Assembly (NCBI GenBank): GCA_965242845.1
Contig: CBDETC010000003.1
Location: forward strand, 744,001 to 808,000
Length of the DNA: 64,000 bases
Direction: 5' to 3'
From: RHLJ01 sp965242845
Lineage (GTDB): Bacteria; Bacteroidota; Rhodothermia; Balneolales; Balneolaceae
The position numbers were made by a program, and so were the translations under genes. Position 1 is the stretch's first letter, and each line of letters begins with the position of its first letter. A model generated the notes under the pieces. The model saw only the letters and a list, made by a program, of their open reading frames with translations, made no database searches and was not told the DNA's origin. Positions 1 through 8,992 of the stretch are shown here, in pieces.

Positions 1-307
1 GCTGATAAGCTTCCTCTGAAGAGTGTTCGCCATCTTTAGAAATTGGAAGTTTAAACTCATCATAATTGGAAGCAACTAGCTCAGAAGCTTCTTTAATAAC
101 TTCTTCCAGCTCAGTTTGTTTACTCGAAAGTTTATCGAGCTGATCCGATAGTGTGCTATTATCTTGCTTGAGATGAGACTCCAGCCAGTTAGTGAAAGCA
201 CTATGGTCTGTTTTGTTTTCAACTGGCTTCAGGTAGTGTAGGGTAATACCTACGACCAGCAGTACAAAACTGAACAGATGAGTTTTATATGATCTAAAGA
301 ATTTCAT
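1..307 (-). CDS. Membrane-anchored coiled-coil protein, C-terminus cut off
   Basis: The start codon is an ATG on the minus strand, and the reading frame stays open to the window edge, so only the first 102 residues are visible. They begin MKFFRSYKTHLFSFVLLVVG, a single hydrophobic segment (about residues 10-27) after a short basic N-terminus. A hydrophilic, Glu/Lys/Ser-rich stretch with heptad-like spacing follows (for example QLDKLSSKQTELEEVIKEAS). This suggests a protein anchored in the inner membrane by its N-terminus with a coiled-coil periplasmic or cytoplasmic part. I do not recognise the family. It is separated from uvrA by about 70 bp on the same strand, so it may be read from the uvrA transcript. 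Confidence 0.6.
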   Translation of the reverse strand, partial: MKFFRSYKTHLFSFVLLVVGITLHYLKPVENKTDHSAFTNWLESHLKQDNSTLSDQLDKLSSKQTELEEVIKEASELVASNYDEFKLPISKDGEHSSEEAYQ

Positions 308-377
308 CAGACATGGAAGATAGCTAACTCGATTCCCAATTATCAACGGTTATGGTGAAAATGATTTTTGTTCCAAA

Positions 378-3224
378 TCAGGCAATACTCTCTTGTTTAT
401 TCAGCCGATCAAATTCTTGTTTCAAGAATTTGCCTGTTTCAGATGTTTTGTGAGTGGCCAATTTCTTTGGAGTACCCTGAGCAATAATCTCCCCGCCACC
501 ACGGCCTCCTTCAGGACCAAGGTCTATAATCCAATCCGCCGCTTTGATTAAATCAAGGTTATGCTCAATTACCATGACGGTATTTCCTTTATCTACCAGT
601 TGTTGAATCACATTTATCAACATACGGACGTCCTGAAAGTGAAGACCGGTGGTTGGTTCATCCATCACATATAAAGTATCACCGGTTCCAATTTTGGATA
701 ACTCGCGGGCAAGCTTAATACGTTGAGCTTCTCCTCCAGATAAGGTAGTACTGGATTGACCAAGCGTTAAGTAACCAAGGCCAACAGAATTCAAGGTTGA
801 GAGGATTCGTGAGATAGCAGGTTGTGCGTCAAAAAACTCTGCAGCTTCTCCGATAGGCATATTCAGTACATCAGAGATATTCTTCTTTTTATAGTAAATC
901 TCGAGAGTTTCTCTGTTATATCGCTTGCCGTTGCAGGTTTCACAAGTCACGTACACATCTGGCAAGAAATTCATCTCTATTTTACGAACTCCATCACCCT
1001 GGCAAGTCTCACAACGGCCACCTTTCACATTAAAAGAAAACCGTCCCTGATCATAGCCCCTGATTTTTGCTTCAGGTAATTCAGAGAATAATCTCCTTAT
1101 ATGATCAAATACTTTGGTATAAGTACCGGGATTAGAACGAGGAGTTCTTCCAATTGGGCTTTGATCGATTGAAATGATCTTATCAATATTATCCAGTCCT
1201 TCAACAGTATCATAAGGAAGAGGTACACTTTTAGATTTATAAAAGTGATTGGATAGTATTGGAACCAGCGTTTGATTAATCAACGAACTTTTGCCGCTGC
1301 CGCTAACACCGGTAACGGAGATAAATTTACCCAAAGGGAACGAGATGTTAACATTCTTTAGGTTGTGCCCTCTCGCATTCTTGATGGTGATTTTCTTTCC
1401 ATTGCCTTTTCTGTATTTAGAAGGCAACTCAATAATTTCATCATCCCTTAGGAAGCGAGCTGTCATAGAGTCTTGCTCGAGTTCATTGGGCGTACCTGAT
1501 GAAACAATATGCCCACCATTTACCCCTGCTCCAGGTCCAAGATCTACCACAAAATCTGCGTGCTCAATTGTTTCTCGGTCATGCTCAACTACAATTACGC
1601 TATTTCCTAAATCTCTAAGTGTCTCCAGTGATTTTATGAGCTTGATATTATCCCTTTGATGAAGTCCAATACTAGGTTCATCCAATATGTATAAAACACC
1701 TACTAATTGAGTGCCAATCTGAGTAGCCAGACGAATCCGCTGCGCTTCTCCGCCACTAAGTGTTTGGGCTTCCCGGTCAAGATTTAAATAATTCAGTCCG
1801 ACATTGAGAAGGAAATCTAATCGATCTCGTATTTCTTTTAGTACCTGGTTTCCGATTAATTGCTGTCGCTCAGTAAGCTTGATAGAATAAAGAACATCTC
1901 TTAGTCCCTGGATATCCAGTTTTACTAAATCATGGATATTATGACCATCAATCTTATAGGATAGAGCCTCCTGGTTTAACCGGCCTCCATTACACTTTGG
2001 GCAGACCACTTTGCTCATATATGCTTTGGCCTTTTCTCTTTGCTTTGGAGATTTGCTGTTTTCGTATTGCTCGATAATTACACGTCTAAGCCCTTCAAAT
2101 TTGTGCTGGTATGTGACGGAGCTGTCTTTGAAGTCATAGCTTACAGCGAATTTTCTATCCCCACTGCCGAGCATAAGCATATCACGGGCTTCTTGAGGGT
2201 ATTTTTTGAGGGGAGTATCGAAATCAAGTCCAAAGCTTTCCAGCACAGCTCTGAGTTGTTTAAAAGCAAAAATATCTCTCGGAGGACCTAGAAACCGGAT
2301 TCCACCTTCGGTAACACTTTGGGATTCATTAGGGACAAGTAAGTCCCAGCTTACATCATATGTATAACCCAATCCGTCACATTCATTACAGGCTCCATAT
2401 GGTGAATTAAAAGAGAACAGGTTAGGAGCGGGGTCTTCGTAAGCTAATCCACTTTGTAGATCGAAAAGTTTTTGAGAGAAAAGGCGGTCTTTATACGCAT
2501 CATCCTCCTGTTGTACAGAAAGAATCACATTACCATCGGCCATTTCAAGAGCTAACCGGATGCTGTCGGCAATGCGCTTTTCACTTTTTGGAGAAATAAC
2601 AAAGCGGTCGACAACTACTTCTATATTGTGTGTTTTGTATCGGTCAACCTGAAGTCCTTTGGTGAGTTCAGTGAATTCTCCATCAATTCGGGCACTAACA
2701 AATCCTTGTTTTATGGTTTGTTCAAAAAGCTCTCTGTAATGCCCCTTTCGACCACGAACAACCGGAGCCAGACAATATGCTTTGGTTCCTTTTGGCATTG
2801 CCATTACAGCTGCAACTACCTGGTCAGCGGTTTGTTTTTCCATCATATTGCCACTGATGTAGGAATAAGGAGTTCCTATTCGGGCATATAATAATCGGAG
2901 GAAGTCATAAATCTCAGTTACAGTCCCTACTGTGGAGCGCGGGTTTCTGTTCGTAGTTTTTTGATCAATTGATATTACAGGTGAAAGTCCGTCAATAAAG
3001 TCAACGGCGGGTCGCTCCATCATGCCTAAAAACTGGCGTGCATAGGCAGAGAGAGATTCAAGAAAACGACGCTGACCTTCTGCATAAATAGTATCAAATG
3101 CCAGAGAAGACTTTCCTGAGCCGGAAAGACCAGTAATTACAACCAACTGGTCTCGGGGGATATTAATATCAAAATTCTTAAGGTTGTGCTCACGCGCCCC
3201 CTTAACTACAATGTATTCCTGCAC
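378..3224 (-). CDS. uvrA: Excinuclease ABC subunit A (UvrA)
   Basis: UvrA is the damage-recognition ATPase of nucleotide excision repair; it loads UvrB at bulky lesions. The 948 residues carry the full family layout: a first Walker A (GLSGSGKS, residues 32-39), a zinc module in the middle of domain I (CNECDGLG, then CPKCNGGR), the first ABC signature LSGGEAQRIRLA, a second Walker A (GVSGSGKSS), the second zinc finger CETCQGDG...CETCNGKR, and a second LSGGEAQRIKLA followed by a Walker B ending in DEPTTGLH. Length is normal. The start is GTG, with TGAGGA about 8 nt upstream as a plausible ribosome binding site. No SOS box was evident upstream. Confidence 0.98.
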   Translation of the reverse strand: MQEYIVVKGAREHNLKNFDINIPRDQLVVITGLSGSGKSSLAFDTIYAEGQRRFLESLSAYARQFLGMMERPAVDFIDGLSPVISIDQKTTNRNPRSTVGTVTEIYDFLRLLYARIGTPYSYISGNMMEKQTADQVVAAVMAMPKGTKAYCLAPVVRGRKGHYRELFEQTIKQGFVSARIDGEFTELTKGLQVDRYKTHNIEVVVDRFVISPKSEKRIADSIRLALEMADGNVILSVQQEDDAYKDRLFSQKLFDLQSGLAYEDPAPNLFSFNSPYGACNECDGLGYTYDVSWDLLVPNESQSVTEGGIRFLGPPRDIFAFKQLRAVLESFGLDFDTPLKKYPQEARDMLMLGSGDRKFAVSYDFKDSSVTYQHKFEGLRRVIIEQYENSKSPKQREKAKAYMSKVVCPKCNGGRLNQEALSYKIDGHNIHDLVKLDIQGLRDVLYSIKLTERQQLIGNQVLKEIRDRLDFLLNVGLNYLNLDREAQTLSGGEAQRIRLATQIGTQLVGVLYILDEPSIGLHQRDNIKLIKSLETLRDLGNSVIVVEHDRETIEHADFVVDLGPGAGVNGGHIVSSGTPNELEQDSMTARFLRDDEIIELPSKYRKGNGKKITIKNARGHNLKNVNISFPLGKFISVTGVSGSGKSSLINQTLVPILSNHFYKSKSVPLPYDTVEGLDNIDKIISIDQSPIGRTPRSNPGTYTKVFDHIRRLFSELPEAKIRGYDQGRFSFNVKGGRCETCQGDGVRKIEMNFLPDVYVTCETCNGKRYNRETLEIYYKKKNISDVLNMPIGEAAEFFDAQPAISRILSTLNSVGLGYLTLGQSSTTLSGGEAQRIKLARELSKIGTGDTLYVMDEPTTGLHFQDVRMLINVIQQLVDKGNTVMVIEHNLDLIKAADWIIDLGPEGGRGGGEIIAQGTPKKLATHKTSETGKFLKQEFDRLNKQESIA

Positions 3225-3302
3225 TATGGTTTTCCTCAGAAATTAAACCAATGAATTTACAGAACAGGGCTCAAAAAACCTTCATTCCTTTATCGAAAAA
3301 TT

Positions 3303-4595
3303 TTAGACCGGAGCGCCTTTAGCCAGGAAATTATAGTCTCGTATGAAAAGTCTGTTCGGGATGAGGCCTTCGCTATCTTCAGACAGTTCTGGTTTAATAC
3401 GATTCAGAAAATACATTGGAACCTTACCGATGTTTTTAGCTTCAATTTCACCTCGGGGTTCACACTCAAAGAAATCTTTAATCCGGTCATAGGTGTCCTG
3501 AGAGATATTAATGCTGTCATTTTCGGAGTTCTGCTCCATTCGTGCAGCGAGGTTTACAGCTGCTCCCCATACATCGTAAGCAAATCTCTGTTTTCCGATT
3601 ACCCCTACTACCGATTTCCCAGTGTTAATTCCTATTCTGAGGGGGAAGTGGGGGATATCATTAGGAAGGGATTCTCTCAGGTTTGAAACAAAAAACTTCA
3701 TTTTTAATGCGGCCAGGGCAGTATCAACCGGGTGGGTAGTATTTCGCTCCGGGATTCCTCCTGCCGCCATATAACTATCGCCAATAGTTTTAATCTTGAT
3801 CAGATTATGCTGAGAAATGAAATCGTCAAACTTGTCAAAATAGAAACTGAGGCTCTCAATTAACTTTTCCGGAGATAAATCAGGTACGATTCTGCTGAAG
3901 TCTTCAAAATCAGTAAACATGAACGTTGCATCTTCATAGCGCTCTGGTGCTACTGTACCGTAAGCGAGGAGGCTGTCAGCAATCTTTTTCGGGAAGATAT
4001 TTTGAAGAAGATCTTCATGCTCTTTCTTAGTAAGCTCGAGTTCCTGGTTTGCAGCATTTAAACCAGATTGCATTTTTTCTAGTCGGGTATTCTGTCCAAG
4101 GGTATTTTTGTAAGTAGAAACCAGGAGACTCACTAAATGAGAAAAGTCTGCTTTTACATGATATTCATTTCCCTCAATGGTAACAGCTGCGGTATCATTC
4201 ACCTGCGAAACAGCGACAGGATTACTCAATAGCTCACTTATTTTTGAGAATAAGGTATCGTCATCATAAGGTTTGGTGAGGTAGTTATCAGCGCCAGCTT
4301 CTATTCCCTTCATTAGGCTGGTTGCTTCAATTCTTGAGGTAACCAGGATAACCGGAATGGTTCTGAGAGTAGAATTCGTTTTTATAGCATTACAGAGTTC
4401 GTAACCATTCATTAATGGCATTTCCACATCTGATATCACAAGATCAGGATACTCCATTTCTACAATCTCTAATGCATCCTTACCGTTTTGAGCGGTGATT
4501 ACATCATATCCTTTTTGTATCAGTTTATGTCGAATAATGGTTACCAGAGCCGGATAATCATCAACAACAAGAATCTTCGGTTTTGTTTCGAGCAT
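3303..4595 (-). CDS. Response regulator fused to class III adenylate/guanylate cyclase
   Basis: The N-terminal receiver domain (about residues 1-120, KILVVDDYPAL with phosphoacceptor Asp in DLVISDVEMP and the conserved Lys in LTKPYD) is joined by a coiled-coil linker (about 155-200) to a class III cyclase domain. That domain shows the metal Asp residues in FTDFEDFS and IGDSYMAAGG and a YDVWGAAVNLAARM segment resembling cyanobacterial CyaC-type adenylate cyclases. It would convert a phosphorelay signal into cAMP (or cGMP). I prefer the ATG at 4595 over one 17 codons upstream, because the receiver fold begins directly after it. No partner kinase is adjacent. Nucleotide specificity cannot be fixed from sequence alone. 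Confidence 0.9.
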   Translation of the reverse strand: MLETKPKILVVDDYPALVTIIRHKLIQKGYDVITAQNGKDALEIVEMEYPDLVISDVEMPLMNGYELCNAIKTNSTLRTIPVILVTSRIEATSLMKGIEAGADNYLTKPYDDDTLFSKISELLSNPVAVSQVNDTAAVTIEGNEYHVKADFSHLVSLLVSTYKNTLGQNTRLEKMQSGLNAANQELELTKKEHEDLLQNIFPKKIADSLLAYGTVAPERYEDATFMFTDFEDFSRIVPDLSPEKLIESLSFYFDKFDDFISQHNLIKIKTIGDSYMAAGGIPERNTTHPVDTALAALKMKFFVSNLRESLPNDIPHFPLRIGINTGKSVVGVIGKQRFAYDVWGAAVNLAARMEQNSENDSINISQDTYDRIKDFFECEPRGEIEAKNIGKVPMYFLNRIKPELSEDSEGLIPNRLFIRDYNFLAKGAPV

Positions 4596-4680
4596 TTTTA
4601 TTCTGTTAGAAGGGTGAATATATAAGATTCGAAGAAACTTAAGCACTTAGTTTTTTTTAAGGCTTTCCTAAAAAAAAGCG

Positions 4681-4688
4681 TAAATTTG
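4681..4688 (+). promoter_or_regulatory. Candidate -7 promoter element of the DAHP synthase gene
   Basis: TAAATTTG matches the TAnnTTTG -7 box of Bacteroidota housekeeping promoters exactly, and it lies 22 bp before the ATG of the DAHP synthase gene. The -33 region (around 4657-4661) is only weakly TTG-like. The upstream stretch is A/T-tract-rich. Confidence 0.45.
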
Positions 4689-4710
4689 TCAGTTCTTAAT
4701 CACTCACAGC

Positions 4711-6069
4711 ATGGCAGAAATTTTAGAAAAAGACTGGAACCCTATAAGTTGGTTGGATAAACCGGTAAAACAGCTACCGGAATATCCCGATCCCGAATCT
4801 CTACAAGAAAACTTCAAGACCCTGAAAAACCTTCCACCACTGGTTACTTCGTGGGAAATTGAAGCGTTAAAGAATAAACTTGCTCAGGTTTCAGCCGGGA
4901 AAGCATTCTTACTACATGCTGGGGATTGTGCTGAAAGTTTCAATCATACCACTTCTTCAAAAATAGTTAATACGGTAAAAGTATTATTACAAACCAGCTT
5001 CATTCTTATCCATGAAATGGGAGTGCCGGTAGTTCGATTGGGAAGAATAGCCGGGCAGTACGCCAAGCCTCGCTCACAAAGCTTCGAAGAAGTAAACGGT
5101 CAAACCATTCATAATTACAGGGGTGATTTAATAAATGGATATGAACCTATTAAGGAAGCTAGAATGCCAGATCCTTCTCGTTTAGTTGAAGGATATCATA
5201 AAGCTGGATTAACGCTCAACTTTGTAAGAGCCCTTGCAGACGAAGGCTTTGCTGATTTGCACCATCCGGAGCAGTGGGAATTAGACTTCATGAAAAGTAA
5301 TGAGTACTACAAAGAGTACGAGGCTATGGTGGAGTCCATTACCAAGGCTGTTAAATTTGTAGATGCAATTGCTCCCGATCGTTTTTCATCCTTTCAAAAG
5401 GTAGATATTTACACCTCACATGAGGCACTGAATTTGTACTACGATTCTGCTCAGACCAGAAAAGTGCCGAGAAAGACTGATTTCTATAATTTAAGTTCTC
5501 ACCTGGTTTGGTTAGGAAATCGTACAAGAGATTTGGATGGAGCCCATGTTGAGTATCTAAAAGGCATTGCCAATCCAATTGGGATTAAAGTTGGGCCTCC
5601 TTATACCATTGATGATACACTCAAGTTGATAGAGACTCTGAATCCTACCCACGAAGCTGGAAAAATTGTATTAATCACAAGGTTCGGAAAAACTTTGATT
5701 GAAGACGAACTTCCAAAATTGATACAGGCTGTTCGTAGAGAGGGGTTCCCGGTGGTCTGGAGTTCAGATCCGATGCATGGTAATACCTTTTCCTCTTCTA
5801 ATAACTACAAGACCCGAAACTTTGACCACATTCTGGATGAGATCAAGTCTGCTTTTGCTATTCATAGATCAGAGGGAAGTTATCTGGGAAGTGTTCACCT
5901 GGAATTAACTGGTGATAATGTAACCGAATGTGTAGGTGGCGCTAAAGGCTTAGAAGAAGCTGAACTGGATAATAATTACGAAACCTTCTGCGATCCAAGA
6001 TTGAATTATGAGCAATCACTGGAAATGGCCTTTCTGGTTGCCAAAGAGTGGAAGCAAAGTTATTTATAA
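4711..6069 (+). CDS. Class II 3-deoxy-7-phosphoheptulonate (DAHP) synthase
   Basis: It condenses phosphoenolpyruvate and erythrose 4-phosphate, the committed step of the shikimate pathway to aromatic amino acids. The 452 residues match the plant/mycobacterial type II enzymes in length. Recognisable motifs are LHAGDCAESF near residue 68, GRIAGQYAKPRS, a KVGPP active-site segment, the ITRFGKTLIEDELP region, WSSDPMHGNT and HLELTGDNVTEC, which include the Cys, His and Glu/Asp metal ligands and the substrate-binding Arg/Lys residues. The gene is monocistronic and divergent from the cyclase gene. In other organisms this class is named aroG or aroH, so no symbol is assigned. Confidence 0.96.
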   Translation: MAEILEKDWNPISWLDKPVKQLPEYPDPESLQENFKTLKNLPPLVTSWEIEALKNKLAQVSAGKAFLLHAGDCAESFNHTTSSKIVNTVKVLLQTSFILIHEMGVPVVRLGRIAGQYAKPRSQSFEEVNGQTIHNYRGDLINGYEPIKEARMPDPSRLVEGYHKAGLTLNFVRALADEGFADLHHPEQWELDFMKSNEYYKEYEAMVESITKAVKFVDAIAPDRFSSFQKVDIYTSHEALNLYYDSAQTRKVPRKTDFYNLSSHLVWLGNRTRDLDGAHVEYLKGIANPIGIKVGPPYTIDDTLKLIETLNPTHEAGKIVLITRFGKTLIEDELPKLIQAVRREGFPVVWSSDPMHGNTFSSSNNYKTRNFDHILDEIKSAFAIHRSEGSYLGSVHLELTGDNVTECVGGAKGLEEAELDNNYETFCDPRLNYEQSLEMAFLVAKEWKQSYL

Positions 6070-6204
6070 AACCCAGCTTTCCTCTGTCATAATTTCCTTT
6101 GACTGACGATGAGGCAATTCCTCGCTGTCAACATTTCTATTCTCAAAAACCAGGGCTGAAATTTCTTCATTTCGGATTTGACGCGATGTCAGACGACTCT
6201 GCAT
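6064..6204 (-). CDS. Possible 46-residue small protein, unrecognised
   Basis: A 46-codon minus-strand frame fills most of the 211-bp gap between the DAHP synthase and Hsp20 genes. It starts with ATG directly after an in-frame TAA and overlaps the DAHP synthase stop by 6 bp in convergent orientation. The product is charged and polar (RQIRNEEISALVFEN near the start, EEIMT-like acidic run, ESWVL at the end), and its composition looks coding-like. There is no clear Shine-Dalgarno sequence and no family was recognised. It could equally be a chance frame. Confidence 0.25.
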   Translation of the reverse strand: MQSRLTSRQIRNEEISALVFENRNVDSEELPHRQSKEIMTEESWVL

Positions 6205-6280
6205 TTAAGCCATTGGCATATGCATTGCAAAATTAACCGCGAATTTGAACTTAAAATTAAATACTCAAAAGAGGTTAATT

Positions 6281-6712
6281 ATGGCACTTATTAAATATAC
6301 CAGACCATCTTCAGATCTGTTTTCTAGAAACTTCAACGACATTGTTGATGAGTTCTTCAATCACAAATCTTCCAATTACAAAAGAGACAACTTCATGCCC
6401 AGCGTGGATGTTTCCGAAACAGAAACTCAATTCGAAGTCTCTGTTGAACTTCCAGGTCTAAAAAAAGAAGATATCTCTGTTAATCTTGAAAAGGGAAGAT
6501 TAACAATAAGCGGAGAGCGTAAATTTGAGAACAAAGAAGAAGGCAAGAACTTTCACAGAGTAGAAACTCAGTACGGAAAATTTAGCCGTTCATTCTACCT
6601 GCCTGATTCTATTGATGAGAGCAGTATTTCTGCAAAATACGATGCAGGAATTCTATCAATCACTATTAACAAGAGCGAAGAAGAAGCGAAGAAGCAAATC
6701 GAGATTGGATAA
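6281..6712 (+). CDS. Hsp20/alpha-crystallin small heat shock protein
   Basis: An ATP-independent holdase that binds unfolding proteins until ClpB/DnaK can recover them. The 143 residues contain an alpha-crystallin domain from about residue 40 to 133: MPSVDVSETETQFEVSVELP opens it, ELPGLKKEDISVNLEKGRL and GERKFE follow, then FSRSFYLPDSID and the A-x-x-x-G-I-L-S-I motif (AKYDAGILSITI). A short I-E-I-like tail is present. I place the start at the ATG preceded by AAAGAGG at good spacing, not at an upstream codon 12 residues earlier. It lies next to degP-like and clpB genes, forming a loose proteostasis neighbourhood. Confidence 0.95.
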   Translation: MALIKYTRPSSDLFSRNFNDIVDEFFNHKSSNYKRDNFMPSVDVSETETQFEVSVELPGLKKEDISVNLEKGRLTISGERKFENKEEGKNFHRVETQYGKFSRSFYLPDSIDESSISAKYDAGILSITINKSEEEAKKQIEIG

Positions 6713-6734
6713 CAATCCGATTTTAGGTTAAAGA

Positions 6735-6770
6735 AGCCGGAGCCCCTGAAAAGGCTTTGGCTGTTTTTTT
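6735..6770 (+). terminator. Rho-independent terminator after hsp20
   Basis: A stem of AGCCGGAGCC with GGCTTTGGCT (eight Watson-Crick pairs plus two G-U wobbles) and an 8-nt loop, followed by a seven-T run. It starts 22 bp after the hsp20 stop codon. Confidence 0.8.
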
Positions 6771-6855
6771 ATGGTTACAAATTGTAAAGCCGGTACAATT
6801 TTTAATTAACGAAGCGTTGTAGCTCAAAACTGAAACTATCATCAAACTTAATGTC

Positions 6856-8325
6856 ATGAATACAGCTGTAAGAAATACTTTCGGAGTAGCGGCCGCGGTT
6901 ATCGTTTTATTGGGAATGAACGCTTTTACTGGTAATAATCGGGTTTCTTTACCTGATTATGATACCGAAGTAACTAAATCTGAAAACAGATCTGTTGCTA
7001 CCCTTATGGATTTAAATGAAGCTATTGTAGATATAGCCGAAAAGACTAACCCTGCAGTAGTCACTATAACTACGGAGAAAACACAACAGGTTCGCACCAT
7101 GGATCCTTTTTCCATGTTTTTTAGAAATCCGAACAGCCAGGATGGACAAACGAGAGAATATGTCCGAAGAGGTTTAGGGTCTGGAGTTATCGTTTCAGAT
7201 GAAGGATATATACTAACCAACAACCATGTAATCGACGACACAGACGAAATTAAAGTAGAGCTATTTAATGGAGATGAAGTAGCTGCTGAGTTGATTGGAG
7301 CTGATCCTGCAACAGACATCGCTGTACTTAGAATTGATGTAGATAATCTGCCTGCAGTCACATTAGGTGATAGCGATAATGCAAAAGTTGGATCTTTTGT
7401 TTTGGCTATAGGTAGTCCGTTAAGTCAGGATTTAGCCCATACTGTTTCTTTTGGAATAGTGAGTGCAAGAGGAAGATCATTAAATAATCTCACGGTATAT
7501 GGAGATTATATCCAGACCGACGCTGCTATCAATCCTGGAAATTCAGGGGGAGCACTTATTGATATGAATGGTGAGCTAGTTGGAATTAATACAGCCATTG
7601 CTTCTCGATCAGGTGGTAATGATGGGATTGGATTTGCTATTCCAGTCAATCTCGCAAAAAGAATCATGGAAGACCTTATTGATGATGGTGCGGTATCTCG
7701 TGGATTCTTAGGAATAGGATTTGCCGGTGAAGTAGATAAGACCATGGCTGAAGCTTTTGGCTTGCCAAGAGATAGAGGTATTATCGTTGGAGAAGTTGTT
7801 GAAGATGGACCTGCTGATGAAGCTGGCCTGGAAGCCGAAGATGTGATTGTTGAAGTTGACGGCGAAGAAGTAGACGGCTGGGACGCTTTCCGTACTTCGA
7901 TCGCAAGTTTTAAACCTGGTAAAAAAGTTGATCTAACTGTAATTAGGGATGGAAGTGAGAAGAAAATTACCGTAACTTTAGGGGCGCGACCAGGAGAAGA
8001 AATAGCTTCAAATACGTCAGGTGGCGAGGACATTGATGAAAAACTGGGTTTCAAAGTAACAGAGATTTCTCCTGAGATAAGAAGACAACTTGATCTGGCG
8101 AATGATACAGACGGAGTTGTTGTTACTGAGATCAAAGAATCTAGTAATGCGTTTGAACGTGGGCTGGAACAAGGCGATGTAATTTCAGCAGTGAAGAGAA
8201 AGAAGGTCACTACTGCCAAGCAGTTCTACGAAGAGATTGAAAAGAGTGCTGAAAAAGGCGATGAAGCAGTGTTGTTAACTGTTGAGCGTGATAATCAGAA
8301 ACAATTTATCGCATTCAGGCTCTAA
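6856..8325 (+). CDS. DegP/HtrA-family periplasmic serine protease with two PDZ domains
   Basis: A trypsin-fold protease/chaperone of envelope protein quality control. An N-terminal hydrophobic segment (residues about 9-25) serves as signal or anchor. The protease domain has the full triad: His124 in TNNHVIDD, Asp154 in ATDIAVLRI, and Ser230 in NPGNSGGAL. Two PDZ domains follow, around residues 275-370 (GFLGIGFAGEV...GPADEAGLEAEDVIVEVDGE) and 390-485 (LGFKVTEISPEI...AFERGLEQGDVISAV). The 489-residue length is typical of Do-type proteases. It is transcribed alone, between two hairpin terminators. Confidence 0.96.
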   Translation: MNTAVRNTFGVAAAVIVLLGMNAFTGNNRVSLPDYDTEVTKSENRSVATLMDLNEAIVDIAEKTNPAVVTITTEKTQQVRTMDPFSMFFRNPNSQDGQTREYVRRGLGSGVIVSDEGYILTNNHVIDDTDEIKVELFNGDEVAAELIGADPATDIAVLRIDVDNLPAVTLGDSDNAKVGSFVLAIGSPLSQDLAHTVSFGIVSARGRSLNNLTVYGDYIQTDAAINPGNSGGALIDMNGELVGINTAIASRSGGNDGIGFAIPVNLAKRIMEDLIDDGAVSRGFLGIGFAGEVDKTMAEAFGLPRDRGIIVGEVVEDGPADEAGLEAEDVIVEVDGEEVDGWDAFRTSIASFKPGKKVDLTVIRDGSEKKITVTLGARPGEEIASNTSGGEDIDEKLGFKVTEISPEIRRQLDLANDTDGVVVTEIKESSNAFERGLEQGDVISAVKRKKVTTAKQFYEEIEKSAEKGDEAVLLTVERDNQKQFIAFRL

Positions 8326-8362
8326 GGAATTAAACATTTTATTGTACCCCGAAAAAGCCAAG

Positions 8363-8394
8363 GCCCAGGTCAGGACATGATCTGGGCTTTTTTT
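8363..8394 (+). terminator. Rho-independent terminator after degP-like gene (possibly bidirectional)
   Basis: GCCCAGGTC pairs with GATCTGGGC (one G-U) around a 7-nt loop and is followed by seven Ts. On the opposite strand the stem is followed by a T-containing tail, so it may also end the convergent gene whose stop lies at 8400. Confidence 0.8.
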
Positions 8395-8399
8395 ATCGG

Positions 8400-8972
8400 T
8401 CAGATAAGCACAAAATCTTTATCCCGAAATAAAGGGCTTAAATCCTCAGGAGGGGGGAAATATTGGTCTCTGAAATCATTGAAAAAGCCCAGGGTTTCAT
8501 TGCTCATTAGCTGAATAATCTCATCCATTGCCTTTCCTGAAATCATCATGGGAGTTCGATCGAATACCATCATAGCTCCAACACATTGAGTACTAATTTG
8601 GTACTGAGCACATTCTTCAATGGGAGTTCCTTTAATCATGCATTTTGAAAGCCATTTATCTACATCGAACTCATTGCTTTTTCTTAGCTCATTCTGGTGT
8701 GAAAAATCCAGGTTAGCTTGAAAATATTCTTTCATTTTCTGCTCCGATTCTTCTGAGTACTCCTGCATTTGGATTTGCATACAATCCATACAAATGGCAA
8801 ACTCCCAAACTAAATCCTGAGTGGTAATACCCGGATAGTTCGTAAATGCTTTTTCTATGATATACTCTTCATTATCCAACAAGTATTTGTCACAAACCAG
8901 GCAGCGTTCAATGGGTTTACCAGTATCTGATGAGTAGAAAAGCTCTGGGAGTTCAGAAAGTGTAGGGGTCAT
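8400..8972 (-). CDS. Uncharacterised protein with paired Cys motifs
   Basis: A 190-residue soluble protein with no signal peptide or membrane segment. Two CxxC pairs (CLVC near residue 24 and CMDC near residue 62) are spaced like a zinc ribbon or treble-clef metal site. More cysteines occur at CMIK, EECAQ and TQCVG. The remainder is acidic and aromatic-rich with a proline-containing C-terminus (YFPPPEDLSPL). I do not recognise the family. It lies upstream of nothing obvious and is followed 20 bp away by the barrel-like gene at 8993 reading in the same direction, so its own start region lies just beyond that gene's stop. Confidence 0.7.
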   Translation of the reverse strand: MTPTLSELPELFYSSDTGKPIERCLVCDKYLLDNEEYIIEKAFTNYPGITTQDLVWEFAICMDCMQIQMQEYSEESEQKMKEYFQANLDFSHQNELRKSNEFDVDKWLSKCMIKGTPIEECAQYQISTQCVGAMMVFDRTPMMISGKAMDEIIQLMSNETLGFFNDFRDQYFPPPEDLSPLFRDKDFVLI

Positions 8973-8992
8973 AGATTTAAAGAATTCCGGTT

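Noticed and set aside
3225..3302. SOS/LexA box upstream of uvrA
   Set aside because: No palindrome of the LexA type is visible; the stretch is ordinary AT-rich leader with an AGGA-type ribosome binding site.
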